DNA from: Oscillospiraceae bacterium | GTDB taxonomy: Bacteria; Bacillota; Clostridia; Oscillospirales; Oscillospiraceae | Assembly: GCA_017519005.1 (NCBI GenBank) | Contig: JAFWTG010000103.1 | Coordinates: forward strand, 1-38,158 | Length of the DNA: 38,158 bases | Direction: 5' to 3' | Shown: positions 15,756-24,346 of the stretch, one piece after another | How positions within the stretch are numbered: the stretch's first letter is position 1 | Layout of the letters: every line of letters begins with the position of its first letter | Notes under the pieces: model-generated | The model's database searches: none | The model's input: the letters and a program-made list of their open reading frames with translations, nothing else | What the model was told of the DNA's origin: nothing | Position numbers and translations under genes: made by a program

Positions 15756-15783
15756 TTGTTTATGAAAAGTTTTGTGATATAAT
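15756..15783 (+). promoter_or_regulatory. secA promoter
   Basis: -35 TTGTTT (15756-15761), 16-bp spacer, extended -10 TGATATAAT (15775-15783). The leader to the ATG is about 47 bases and holds a small inverted repeat, TGATCCG-GAT-CGGATCA (15804-15820). Confidence 0.75.
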
Positions 15784-15836
15784 AAACTGAAAACGCGAGC
15801 ACTTGATCCGGATCGGATCATCAGAAAGGAATTACC

Positions 15837-18602
15837 ATGGGACTCATCACCAAACTGTTTGGAACAAGCTCGGAGCGCGAGGTCAAAAAGCTCCGACCCA
15901 TTGTCGATAAAATCGAAGCCCTGGAGCCGTCCATGCAGGCCCTCTCCGACGAGGCTCTCCGCGGAAAGACCGCGGAGCTCCGCACCCGCCTGGAGCGGGG
16001 CGAGACGCTGGACGATATCCTGCCCGAGGCCTTCGCGGCGGTCCGCGAGGCGGCCTTCCGGGTCCTCGGCATGCGGCCCTACCGGGTCCAGCTCATCGGC
16101 GGCATCATCCTCCACCAGGGGCGCATCGCCGAGATGAAGACCGGCGAGGGCAAGACGCTCGTCGCCATCCTGCCCGCCTACCTGAACGCCCTGACCGGCG
16201 AGGGCGTCCACATCGTCACCGTCAACGACTATCTGGCCAAGCGCGACTCCGAATGGATGGGCAAGGTTTACCGCTACATGGGCCTCTCCGTGGGCCTCAT
16301 CATCCACGACATGAGCCCCGACGAGCGCCGCCGGGCCTATGCCGCCGATATCACCTACTGCACCAACAACGAGCTGGGCTTCGACTACCTGCGGGACAAT
16401 ATGGCCCTCTATAAGCGGGACCAGGTCCAGCGGGGCCACAGCTTTGCCATCGTGGACGAGGTGGACTCCATCCTGATCGACGAGGCCCGGACCCCGCTGA
16501 TCATCTCCGGCAAGGGCGACGAGAGCTCCAAGCTCTACGAGATGGCGGATTTCTTCGTCTCCCGCCTGAAAAAGAAGGTCTACGCCACCACCGACGACAA
16601 GCAGACCCACGACGACGACGACTGCGACTACTACGTGGACGAGAAGGACCGTTCGGTTCAGCTCACCGCCGCCGGCATCAAGAAGGCGGAGCAGTACTTC
16701 AACGTGGAGAACCTGGCGGATATGGAGAACTCCACCCTCTCCCACCACATCAACCAGGCCATGCGGGCCCGCGGCATCATGAAGCGGGACGTGGACTACG
16801 TGGTCAAGGAGGGCCAGGTCATCATCGTGGACGAGGCCACGGGCCGCCTCATGTACGGCCGCCGCTACAACGAGGGCCTGCACCAGGCCATCGAGGCCAA
16901 GGAGGGCGTCCAGGTGGAGAGCGAGAGCAAGACCCTGGCTACCATCACCTTCCAGAATTTCTTCCGCCTCTACAAGAAGCTCTCCGGCATGACGGGCACC
17001 GCCATGACCGAGCAGGAGGAATTCAACGGGATCTACGCCCTGGACGTGGTGGAGATCCCCACCAACAAGCCCGTGATCCGCATCGACTACCCCGACGTGG
17101 TCTACAAGACCGAGCCGGGGAAGCTGCGGGCCGTGATTCGCCAGATCGTGGAGTGCCACGCCAAGGGCCAGCCGGTGCTGGTGGGCACCATTTCCATCGA
17201 GAAATCCGAGCTGCTCTCCAAGCTGCTGAAGCGGGAGAACATCCCCCACGTGGTGCTGAACGCCAAGTTCCACGAGAAGGAGGCCGAGATCGTCGCCCAG
17301 GCCGGCAAGCTGGGGGCCGTGACGATCTCCACCAACATGGCGGGCCGCGGCACCGATATTGTGCTGGGCGGCAACCCGGAGTATATGGCCCTGGCCGAGC
17401 TCCGCAAGCGGGAGGACATGACCGAGGAGCTGCTGATGGAGGCCAACGCCTACTCCGAGACCTCGGATCCCGCCATTCTGGCGGTCCGGGCGGACTTCAG
17501 CGCCCTCTACCAGCAATATAAACAGATCACCGACGCCGAGGCGGAGAAGGTCAAGGCGGTGGGCGGCCTCTTCATCGTGGGCACCGAGCGCCACGAGTCC
17601 CGCCGCATCGACAATCAGCTCCGCGGCCGTTCCGGCCGTCAGGGCGACCCCGGCGCGAGCCGCTTCTATCTGTCCATGCAGGACGACGTCATGCGGCTCT
17701 TCGGCTCCGAGCGCATCATGGGCATGATGGAGACCCTGGGCATCGACGAGGACACTCCCATCGACGCCAAGATTCTCTCCGGTGCCATCGAGAACGCCCA
17801 GAAGACCGTGGAAAGCCGCAACTTCCAGGCCCGTAAAAACGTGCTGGAATATGACGACGTGATGAACACCCAGCGCAAGGTCATCTACGAGCAGCGCATG
17901 CAGGTGCTCAACGGCGAGGATCTGCAGAAGAACATTGAGGCCATGATGCGCTACGTGGTGGACTCCGAGGTGGAAAGCAGCTTCGGCCAGTCCAATTACG
18001 TGGAGGACGCCGCCCAGATGCAGGAGCTGATCTCCCACTTCGAGGGCAAGTACGTGGCCCCCGGCGCCTGGATTCCCACCCGGGAGGAGATCGACAAGCT
18101 GGAGAAGGACGACGTCAAGGAGCGTATTTTCCGGCTGATGCAGGAGGCCTACGCCGCCAGGGAGGCCGAGTACGGCGCCGAGACCATGCGGGAGCTGGAG
18201 CGGGTCATCACCCTGCGGGTGGTGGACGAGTACTGGATGGACAACATCGACGCCATGACCGATCTGCGCCAGGGCATCTCCCTGCGCTCCTACGGCCAGG
18301 TGGACCCGGTCGTGGAGTACAAGCGCGAGGGCTATGCCATGTTCGAGGGCATGATCAACGCCATCAAGGAGGAGACGGTCCGCCGCCTCTTCTCCGTCCG
18401 CATCCGCTCCGACAAGGATATGGAGCGCAAGAAGGTGGCCACCGTCACCGGCACCGGCGGCGGGGACAAGACCGTCAAGCGTCAGCCCGTGGTGAAGAAG
18501 ATCAAGGTCGGCCCCAACGATCCCTGCCCCTGCGGCTCCGGCAAGAAGTACAAGAAGTGCTGCCGGGACAAGGACCTGGGCCGCGTGACAGGGGACAGTT
18601 GA
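15837..18602 (+). CDS. secA: SecA, preprotein translocase ATPase
   Basis: 921 residues. Drives secretion of proteins through SecYEG by ATP hydrolysis at the inner face of the membrane. Walker A MKTGEGKT at 100-107, Walker B region [16 protein letters not shown] near 210-225, helicase motif [19 protein letters not shown], and a C-terminal SEC-C zinc site with C897, C899, C908 and C909. AAAGGA at 15825-15830 supports the ATG. The last residues (VTGDS) and the stop codon are encoded by the first units of a TGACA repeat tract that runs on past the gene, so the tail after the zinc site may be recent and non-essential. Confidence 0.98.
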   Translation: MGLITKLFGTSSEREVKKLRPIVDKIEALEPSMQALSDEALRGKTAELRTRLERGETLDDILPEAFAAVREAAFRVLGMRPYRVQLIGGIILHQGRIAEMKTGEGKTLVAILPAYLNALTGEGVHIVTVNDYLAKRDSEWMGKVYRYMGLSVGLIIHDMSPDERRRAYAADITYCTNNELGFDYLRDNMALYKRDQVQRGHSFAIVDEVDSILIDEARTPLIISGKGDESSKLYEMADFFVSRLKKKVYATTDDKQTHDDDDCDYYVDEKDRSVQLTAAGIKKAEQYFNVENLADMENSTLSHHINQAMRARGIMKRDVDYVVKEGQVIIVDEATGRLMYGRRYNEGLHQAIEAKEGVQVESESKTLATITFQNFFRLYKKLSGMTGTAMTEQEEFNGIYALDVVEIPTNKPVIRIDYPDVVYKTEPGKLRAVIRQIVECHAKGQPVLVGTISIEKSELLSKLLKRENIPHVVLNAKFHEKEAEIVAQAGKLGAVTISTNMAGRGTDIVLGGNPEYMALAELRKREDMTEELLMEANAYSETSDPAILAVRADFSALYQQYKQITDAEAEKVKAVGGLFIVGTERHESRRIDNQLRGRSGRQGDPGASRFYLSMQDDVMRLFGSERIMGMMETLGIDEDTPIDAKILSGAIENAQKTVESRNFQARKNVLEYDDVMNTQRKVIYEQRMQVLNGEDLQKNIEAMMRYVVDSEVESSFGQSNYVEDAAQMQELISHFEGKYVAPGAWIPTREEIDKLEKDDVKERIFRLMQEAYAAREAEYGAETMRELERVITLRVVDEYWMDNIDAMTDLRQGISLRSYGQVDPVVEYKREGYAMFEGMINAIKEETVRRLFSVRIRSDKDMERKKVATVTGTGGGDKTVKRQPVVKKIKVGPNDPCPCGSGKKYKKCCRDKDLGRVTGDS

Positions 18603-18871
18603 CAAGTGACAGGTGACAAGTATGCTGCGTGTAGCGGCGCACAGTGTGCGCCGCCTCCACGCCCGTAGGGACAAGCATTGCTTGTCCGCCGTACCCCGCC
18701 CGGACAAGGCATCAGGGATCAGGCATCAGGCATCAGGGGACGGGGGATGCGGTGTCCGCCCGAGGCAGACGCCCGCCCGCAACGGCGCACGGCCCTCCGT
18801 CCCTTCCGTAGGGGCCGGGTTCCCCGGCCCGCGGTTCACCGCCCGTAGGGACAAGCATTGCTTGTCCGCCG
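18585..18871. repeat. Nest of short direct and palindromic repeats after secA
   Basis: In order: four TGACA units (18586, 18600, 18607, 18614); the palindrome GCGGCGCACA-G-TGTGCGCCGC (18634-18654); a 32-base block holding GGACAAGCATTGCTTGTCC at 18660-18691, repeated exactly at 18840-18871; a GCATCAGG tandem tract (18707-18737); and a GGGCCGGG/CCCGGCCC hairpin (18812-18830). Three of the blocks start with CGTAGGG. I see no gene between 18603 and 18927. Confidence 0.85.
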
Positions 18872-18927
18872 CCTCCCGCATGTACATGTGAATCGTGTAT
18901 CGCAAAGCAGAAGGAGATCCGTAACAA

Positions 18928-19191
18928 ATGAATGCCCTGTCTGGATTGGAAAACCTTCTTGTTATTTTAGGCATTGCCGGTTTCTTCATTGCGCCGATAG
19001 CCTGGGTCGTATTCATCGTATCCTGTTTTCGAGCGAAAAATTCTTATTCCGAATCCACAAGAAAGCGCCGTCGCATCATTCGGACGGTCAGCCTGATCGT
19101 TGCGATCCTTTTCACGATTCTTGTTCTTATCTTCATCTTTGCGATGTCAAACGGTGAAGGCGGTGTCCCGCTTCCGACAAATCTTTCTTGA
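18928..19191 (+). CDS. Small two-span membrane protein, unknown
   Basis: 87 residues, two hydrophobic spans (about 8-33 and 51-73) separated by a basic loop (RKRRRIIR). AAGGAG lies 13 bases before the ATG, a rather long spacing. The gene is visibly richer in A and T than its neighbours and is bordered by repeats upstream and an inverted repeat downstream, so it may be an insertion. No family recognised. Confidence 0.6.
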   Translation: MNALSGLENLLVILGIAGFFIAPIAWVVFIVSCFRAKNSYSESTRKRRRIIRTVSLIVAILFTILVLIFIFAMSNGEGGVPLPTNLS

Positions 19192-19215
19192 TTTTCAAAC
19201 TGCAATTTGAAAATC
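19190..19215. repeat. Inverted repeat between small membrane gene and acetyltransferase
   Basis: GATTTTCAAA (19190-19199) and TTTGAAAATC (19206-19215) form a 10-bp hairpin with a 6-base loop. It starts two bases before the small gene's stop ends; it could be a weak terminator or an operator. Confidence 0.55.
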
Positions 19216-19254
19216 TCCAAAACTCTTAACGCTTCGTTGAACCTGGAGGCGCCT

Positions 19255-19896
19255 ATGACCTTCCGCGAAATCGACATGAGCAGCTATCCCCGCAAGGCCC
19301 ACTACGACCATTTCCGCCATCTGCCCAACCCCCACGTCGGCGTGACCGCGGACGTGGACGTGACGGAGCTGGTGCGGGTCTGCAAGGAAAACGGCTGGTC
19401 CTTCTATCTGGCCTTCATCCGGGTCGCGGCCCTGGCGGCCAACGCGGTGCCGGAGCTGCGGCGGCGGCTGAAGGGGGAGGGGATCGTGGAGTACGACGTC
19501 TGCGGGACCTCCCACGTCGAGCTGCTGGAGGATGGAACCTACTGCTACTGCACCCTGCGCCACGATCCGGCCCAGAGCTGGGCAGATTATATGGCCTGCG
19601 CCGCCGCCGAGCGGGACAGGGCCCGATCCGGGGCCTCCATCGAGGAGGACGAGGACGTGGACAGCCTGCTGTTCATCACCTCTCTGCCCTGGCTGCATTA
19701 CTCCGCCTTCGTCCAGCCCACGGGAGGGGCCGACGACTGCAACCCCCGCATTTCCTGGGGCCGCTACGCCCCGGACCATCGGGGCAGGCTTCTGCTGCCC
19801 CTGACCCTGCTCTGCCACCATTCCCTGGTGGACGGCCTCCAGATGGCCGCCTTCTTCCGAACGGTGGACGAGCTGCTGAGCGCCAAATTAATCTGA
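19255..19896 (+). CDS. CatA-like O-acetyltransferase
   Basis: 213 residues, the normal size of type A chloramphenicol acetyltransferases. The catalytic motif HHSLVDG (HHxxxDG) near the C-terminus, the ISWGRY segment and the SLPWLHYSAF segment match the fold. Acetyl transfer from acetyl-CoA to a hydroxyl is expected. GGAGG at 19245-19249 selects the ATG at 19255. Many chromosomal CatA-like proteins do not give chloramphenicol resistance, and there is no mobile element here, so the substrate stays open. Confidence 0.85.
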   Translation: MTFREIDMSSYPRKAHYDHFRHLPNPHVGVTADVDVTELVRVCKENGWSFYLAFIRVAALAANAVPELRRRLKGEGIVEYDVCGTSHVELLEDGTYCYCTLRHDPAQSWADYMACAAAERDRARSGASIEEDEDVDSLLFITSLPWLHYSAFVQPTGGADDCNPRISWGRYAPDHRGRLLLPLTLLCHHSLVDGLQMAAFFRTVDELLSAKLI

Positions 19897-19917
19897 AAGA
19901 AAAGGGAGGAATCCTTT

Positions 19918-20727
19918 ATGTTCCACTCGCATTACAATCCGGAATATCTGACCTCCGATATCATCACCGGGGAGGCGGTCCACGCGTTCGGCACCCGGCG
20001 GGGCGGCGTCTCCACCGGAATCTTTGAGTCTCTGAACCTGGGCCTCAGCCGGGGCGACGACCCGGAGCATCTCTATGAAAACTACCGCCGCCTGGGCGCC
20101 GCCGTGGGCTTCACGCCGGAGCAGACGGTGCTGGTCCACCATGCCCACAGTGCCAGAGTGGATCGGATGGGCAAGCAGGACCGGGGCATGGGGCTGCTCT
20201 TCCCCCAGAAGGAGTACCAGGACGGCCTGTATACCAACGAACCGGGCGTGGCCCTGGTGGTCTTCACCGCCGACTGCACGCCGATCCTGCTGCACGATCC
20301 CGTGAAGCACGTGGTGGCCGCGGTCCACTCCGGCTGGCTCGGCACCGCCAAGGGCATCGTTGCCAACTGCGTCAACGCCCTGATCCGGGACTTTGGCTGC
20401 AATCCAGCGGACGTTGAGGCCGCCATTGGCCCCAGCATCGGCTCCTGCTGCTTTGAGACCGACCGGGACGTCCCCGAGGCCATGGTCAAGGCCCTGGGTC
20501 CCGAGGCTGAGCCGCTGAGCTTCATCACCCATGAGGGGGCTCCGGAGGGCAAATTCTTCCCGGACGTCAAAGCGATCAACGTGCTCTGGCTGCACCGTTG
20601 CGGCGTGAAGAAAATCGACGTCTGCGAGGAATGCACCAAGTGCCGGCCCGATCGCTTCTGGTCCCACCGGGTCAACGGCGTGAAGCGCGGCAACATGGGC
20701 AACGTCATCATGCTCAAAGAAGAATAG
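19918..20727 (+). CDS. pgeF: YfiH/PgeF-family copper oxidase or purine nucleoside phosphorylase
   Basis: 269 residues. Family segments: FGTRRGGVSTG, VHHAHSARV, FTADCTPILL, VHSGWLGTAKGI, GPSIGSCCFE and a C-terminal CTKCRPDRFWSHR. The zinc ligands of the family (Cys of ADC, His of VHSGW, His of VHHAH) are present. Family members are reported to act on purine nucleosides or to edit peptidoglycan precursors; the name rests on family only. GGGAGGA precedes the ATG. Next to an SBP gene with an 11-base gap. Confidence 0.85.
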   Translation: MFHSHYNPEYLTSDIITGEAVHAFGTRRGGVSTGIFESLNLGLSRGDDPEHLYENYRRLGAAVGFTPEQTVLVHHAHSARVDRMGKQDRGMGLLFPQKEYQDGLYTNEPGVALVVFTADCTPILLHDPVKHVVAAVHSGWLGTAKGIVANCVNALIRDFGCNPADVEAAIGPSIGSCCFETDRDVPEAMVKALGPEAEPLSFITHEGAPEGKFFPDVKAINVLWLHRCGVKKIDVCEECTKCRPDRFWSHRVNGVKRGNMGNVIMLKEE

Positions 20728-20738
20728 GAGCGATCCGC

Positions 20739-22352
20739 TTGAAACGCCTGCTTTGCCTGCTGCTCTGTCTGCTGCTCTGCCTGGCCCTCTCTGCCTGCGG
20801 CTGGACGACGCCGGGGGCGGAGTCCAGCACCGAGCCCGCCGAGACGGAGTCCCACCCCAACAATCTGAACCCGGGGACGCCGAAGCCCAAGGGCTTCGGT
20901 CTGGCCTACGTGCCGGAGTACGGCTTCAACCCCTATTCCTGCACCTGCCTGACCAACCGGCCGGTCTTCTCCCTGGTCTATGAGAGTCTCTTCGTGCTGA
21001 GCAACAGCTTCCAGCCGGAGCCGGTGCTCTGCGAACGCTTCGCCGTGTCCGAGACGGGAAGAAGCTGCCTCATCACCGTCTGCGACGGCGTCTGCTTCTC
21101 CGACGGCAGCCCGCTCACGGCCCGGGACGCCGCCGCTTCCCTGGAGGCCGCCCGCGGCTCCGACTACTACGGCACCCGCTTTTCCAAGGTCCAGAGCTTC
21201 ACAGCCAAGGACGACCGAACCCTGGAAATCACCCTCTACAAGGCCTATGAAAACCTGCCCCTGCTGCTGGACGTTCCCATCGTCAAGGCGGGGACGGAGG
21301 GCGACGCCCGCCCGCTGGGCTCCGGCCCCTACGCCTTTTCCGAGGCGGACGGGACCCTCTGCCTGCGCCGCAGCCAGTCCTGGTGGCAGGACGAGCGGGC
21401 CCCCGTGGAATACGACACCATTCTGCTCAGCGCCTGCAAGGACCCCACCGCGGTCCGGGACAGCTTCGAGTTCGGCAGCACCGCGCTGGTCTGCGCGGAT
21501 CTGAACGCCCCCAACGCCGTGGGCTACCGCTGCGACTACGAGCTCTGGGACAGCCCCACCACCACCATGCTCTACCTGGGCTTCAACACCACCGGCGGCG
21601 TCTTTTACCAGCGGGAGCTCCGGGCCGCCGTCACCCACCTGATCGACCGGGACGCGCTGATCGCCTCGGTCTACAAGGGCTTCGGCCAGGCGGCCTGTCT
21701 GCCCTGCGCGCCGGCCAGCCCCCTTTACGACGAGGAGCTGGCGCAGAGCTACGGCTATGACCCGGCGGCCTTCACCCAGGCGCTGAATGCGTCCACCTTC
21801 GCCGAGGGCTTCGTGGGGAGTCTGATCGTCTCCGCCGCGGACCCTGCCCGGGTGGAGCTGGCCCGCCGGATCGCGGAGACCCTGACGGAGGCCGGCCTGC
21901 CCTTTGAGGCCAGGACCTTCGACGACCAGAGCTATCGCTACCGCCTCAATTCGGGGCAGTATGACCTGTTCATCGGGGAGGTCCGCCTGTCCGGAACCTT
22001 CGATCTGACCGAGTTCTTCAAGGCCTACGGCAGCCTCTGCTTCGGCGGCATCCGCAGCCCCGGCATGGAGCAGCTCTGTTACGACTCGCTGGAGAACTCC
22101 GGCAACTGCTACGACCTCTACCGCGGCGTCATGGAGAACGCCTATTTCTGCCCCCTGTTCTTCCGCTCCAACGCGGTTATGGCCAACCGGGGCGTCATCG
22201 GCAGCCTCCAGCCCGCCGTGGATTACGTCTTCCATCTGGCCGGCGGCCGGACCCTGGCGGACGCCAGCGTATCCTACGAGGAAATGACCGATCAGCCGGA
22301 GACGAACCCGGAGGAAACGGGCGAAACAACGGAAACGGAGGTGCTCCCATGA
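20739..22352 (+). CDS. Peptide/oligosaccharide-binding lipoprotein (SBP family 5), orphan
   Basis: 537 residues from a TTG start with GGAG at 20727-20730; the frame upstream runs into pgeF and is rejected. Signal peptide of Leu/Cys-rich residues with lipobox LSAC and lipidated C20, then an acidic, Pro/Thr-rich linker. The mature part shows family 5 features: FSDGSPLTARDAAASLEAA, a GSGPYAF segment and LRAAVTHLIDRDALI. No permease or ATPase genes are near, so it either serves a transporter elsewhere or acts as a sensor. Its last bases overlap the thyA start (ATGA). Confidence 0.85.
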   Translation: MKRLLCLLLCLLLCLALSACGWTTPGAESSTEPAETESHPNNLNPGTPKPKGFGLAYVPEYGFNPYSCTCLTNRPVFSLVYESLFVLSNSFQPEPVLCERFAVSETGRSCLITVCDGVCFSDGSPLTARDAAASLEAARGSDYYGTRFSKVQSFTAKDDRTLEITLYKAYENLPLLLDVPIVKAGTEGDARPLGSGPYAFSEADGTLCLRRSQSWWQDERAPVEYDTILLSACKDPTAVRDSFEFGSTALVCADLNAPNAVGYRCDYELWDSPTTTMLYLGFNTTGGVFYQRELRAAVTHLIDRDALIASVYKGFGQAACLPCAPASPLYDEELAQSYGYDPAAFTQALNASTFAEGFVGSLIVSAADPARVELARRIAETLTEAGLPFEARTFDDQSYRYRLNSGQYDLFIGEVRLSGTFDLTEFFKAYGSLCFGGIRSPGMEQLCYDSLENSGNCYDLYRGVMENAYFCPLFFRSNAVMANRGVIGSLQPAVDYVFHLAGGRTLADASVSYEEMTDQPETNPEETGETTETEVLP

Positions 22353-23179
22353 GCCGTGCCGATCAAGTTTACATCGAGACCTGCAGACGCATCCTCTCCG
22401 AGGGCTTCCGGGACGACGCGCTGCCTGTCCGGCCCCACTGGGAGGACGGCGCCCCCGCCCACACGGTCAAGCTCTTCGGCGTGGTGAACCGCTATGACCT
22501 GCAGCAGGAGTTCCCGCTGATGACCCTGCGCCGGACCTACTGGAAGTCCGCCATCGATGAGCTGCTCTGGATCTGGCAGAAGAAGTCCAACCGGGTGGCG
22601 GAGCTGGGCAGCCATATCTGGGACGCCTGGGCCGACGAAAACGGCACCATCGGCAAGGCCTACGGCTGGCAGCTGGCCCAGAAGCACCACTACCCGGAGG
22701 GCGACTTCGACCAGGTGGACCGGGTGCTCTACGACCTGAAGCACAATCCCCAGAGCCGCCGCATCCTGACGAGCATGTACAACTTCGCGGACCTGCATGA
22801 GATGGCGCTCTATCCCTGCGCCTGGTCCATGACCTTCAACGTGACCGGAAGAAAGCTCAATGCCATCCTCAACCAGCGCTCCCAGGACATGCTGACCGCC
22901 AACAACTGGAACGTGGTGCAGTATGCCGCTCTGGTCCTGATGTTCGCCCAGGTCTCCGGCCTGGAGCCCGGCGAGCTGGTCCACGTCATCGCCGACTGCC
23001 ACATCTACGACCGCCATATCCCCATGGTGGAGGAGATGATCGAAAAAGAGCCGCTTCCGGCTCCGCGGGTCACGCTGGATCCGAAGGTCACGGACTTCTA
23101 CGCTTTCACCAAAGACAGCTTTACCGTGGAGAATTACCAATTCCATCCCTTTGAACACCAGATCCCGGTTGCGATCTGA
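22349..23179 (+). CDS. thyA: Thymidylate synthase, clostridial-type variant
   Basis: 276 residues. Methylates dUMP to dTMP with methylenetetrahydrofolate. Nucleophile C157 in LYPCAWSMTF, substrate-binding QRSQD (R177, D180), N188 and DCHIYDRH are present. The usual His after the catalytic Cys (PCH) is Ala here and the FQF segment is MTF, a pattern I know from a clade of Firmicute ThyA proteins. Translationally coupled to the lipoprotein gene (ATGA overlap) and followed by dihydrofolate reductase, which recycles its product. Confidence 0.95.
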   Translation: MSRADQVYIETCRRILSEGFRDDALPVRPHWEDGAPAHTVKLFGVVNRYDLQQEFPLMTLRRTYWKSAIDELLWIWQKKSNRVAELGSHIWDAWADENGTIGKAYGWQLAQKHHYPEGDFDQVDRVLYDLKHNPQSRRILTSMYNFADLHEMALYPCAWSMTFNVTGRKLNAILNQRSQDMLTANNWNVVQYAALVLMFAQVSGLEPGELVHVIADCHIYDRHIPMVEEMIEKEPLPAPRVTLDPKVTDFYAFTKDSFTVENYQFHPFEHQIPVAI

Positions 23180-23265
23180 CCGGCAATTAAACACATTCGA
23201 ACGGGGAATATATCCGGGCTCTGTACTGCGTGCGAGCGGTGCCTGAACTCGAAGAGTCACGAAGT

Positions 23266-23292
23266 ATGCCTGATGCCTGATCCCTGATGCCT
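23266..23292 (-). repeat. 27-base copy of the GCATCAGG repeat, inverted
   Basis: The reverse complement of 23266-23292 is identical to 18707-18733. It lies in the 131-bp thyA-dfr gap. Confidence 0.85.
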
Positions 23293-23310
23293 AAAAAACA
23301 GGAGAAATAC

Positions 23311-23814
23311 ATGAACGCCATTGTCAACGTCACCCCCCAGTGGGGCATCGGAAAGAACGGCAAGCTGCTGGTGTCCATCCCCACGGACCTGCAGCGCTTC
23401 CGCGAGCTGACCATCCATAAGACCGTCATCTACGGCCGCAAGACCCTGGAGACCTTTCCGGGCGCCCGTCCCCTCCGGGACCGGGAGAACGTCATCCTGA
23501 CCCGGGACAAGGACTTCAGCGCGGAGGACGCCATCATCTGCCACGATCTGGACGAGCTGAAGAGCGTCCTGCGGGACCGCTACAGCGAGAATCTCTGGGT
23601 CATCGGCGGCGAGAGCGTCTACAAGCTGCTGGTTCCCCACTGCGAGAAGGCCTACGTCACCTTCAGCTATACGGAGCTGAAGGCGGACAAGTTCTTCCCC
23701 AACCTGAACCGAAACGAAAACTGGTACGTCACCGCCATCCAGCCCACCCAGATCGAGGGCCGGACCCCCTTCCGCTTCGTGGAATACACGAACACGAAGC
23801 CCCTGCCCCTGTAA
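23311..23814 (+). CDS. Dihydrofolate reductase
   Basis: 167 residues. Reduces dihydrofolate with NADPH and so completes the thymidylate cycle with the ThyA just upstream. Seen: IVNVTPQWGIGKNGKLL, the substrate helix with IPTDLQRFR, TVIYGRKTLETFPG, and WVIGGESVYKLL. Start set at 23311 because GGAG at 23301-23304 precedes it; the in-frame ATG at 23287 falls in the GCATCAGG repeat and is unlikely. The folA/dfrA type name is left open. Confidence 0.92.
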   Translation: MNAIVNVTPQWGIGKNGKLLVSIPTDLQRFRELTIHKTVIYGRKTLETFPGARPLRDRENVILTRDKDFSAEDAIICHDLDELKSVLRDRYSENLWVIGGESVYKLLVPHCEKAYVTFSYTELKADKFFPNLNRNENWYVTAIQPTQIEGRTPFRFVEYTNTKPLPL

Positions 23815-23819
23815 GCGCC

Positions 23820-24302
23820 ATGCTGAACGTCGTACTGGTCGAGCCGGAAATCCCGCAGAACACCGGCAACATTTCCCGCACCTGCGCCGCCACCGGCAGC
23901 CGGCTCCATCTGATCAAGCCCCTGGGCTTCGATATCTCGGACCGGCAGCTCAAGCGGGCGGGGCTGGACTACTGGCATCTGCTGGACGTGCGGGTATATG
24001 AAAACCTGGAGGATTTCTTCTCCAAAAACAAGGTCGGCCAGCTGCGGCTCTTCTCCACCAAGGCCCCGCGGACCTACACGGAAGTTTCCTACGAGGACGA
24101 GTGCTATCTGGTCTTCGGCAAGGAGACGAAGGGCCTGCCCGAGGAGCTGCTCTACGCCCACCCCGCGGACTGCGTGCGGCTGCCCATGATCGCGGAGGCC
24201 CGCTCGCTGAACCTCTCCAACGCGGTGGCCGTGGGCGTTTTCGAGGCCCTGCGGCAGCTGGCCTTTCCACACCTGAAGGGCTGGGGGAAGATGAAACCGT
24301 AA
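23820..24302 (+). CDS. trmL: tRNA (cytidine/uridine-34-2'-O)-methyltransferase
   Basis: 160 residues, a minimal SPOUT methyltransferase. [31 protein letters not shown] and [26 protein letters not shown] are the three SPOUT motifs that form the SAM-binding knot. Modifies the wobble base of leucine tRNAs by family knowledge. Begins 6 bases after the dfr stop without a clear ribosome site, so it is probably translated by coupling. Confidence 0.9.
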   Translation: MLNVVLVEPEIPQNTGNISRTCAATGSRLHLIKPLGFDISDRQLKRAGLDYWHLLDVRVYENLEDFFSKNKVGQLRLFSTKAPRTYTEVSYEDECYLVFGKETKGLPEELLYAHPADCVRLPMIAEARSLNLSNAVAVGVFEALRQLAFPHLKGWGKMKP

Positions 24303-24346
24303 ACCCGTCCGCGCCTGCGGACAAACTATATAAAACGGAGGTTATT

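Noticed and set aside
15741-18707. A 988-codon open frame on the strand opposite secA, and other long antisense frames (7124-9646, 11533-13797, 20082-22235, 30107-31825).
   Set aside because: High GC and strong third-position C/G bias open antisense frames. The sense strand carries clear family motifs; the antisense proteins are low-complexity His/Leu/Gly/Gln mixtures without ribosome sites.
18585-18871. Possible CRISPR array.
   Set aside because: Repeats are of several kinds, irregularly spaced, with no uniform spacers and no cas genes.
19255-19896. Acquired chloramphenicol-resistance gene.
   Set aside because: Only the fold and HHxxxDG are seen. There is no transposase or integron nearby, and codon use fits the neighbours.
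24307-24322. Small hairpin GTCCGC-GCCT-GCGGAC before pgk as a terminator or riboswitch.
   Set aside because: Only 6 bp, no T-run and no further structure recognisable.
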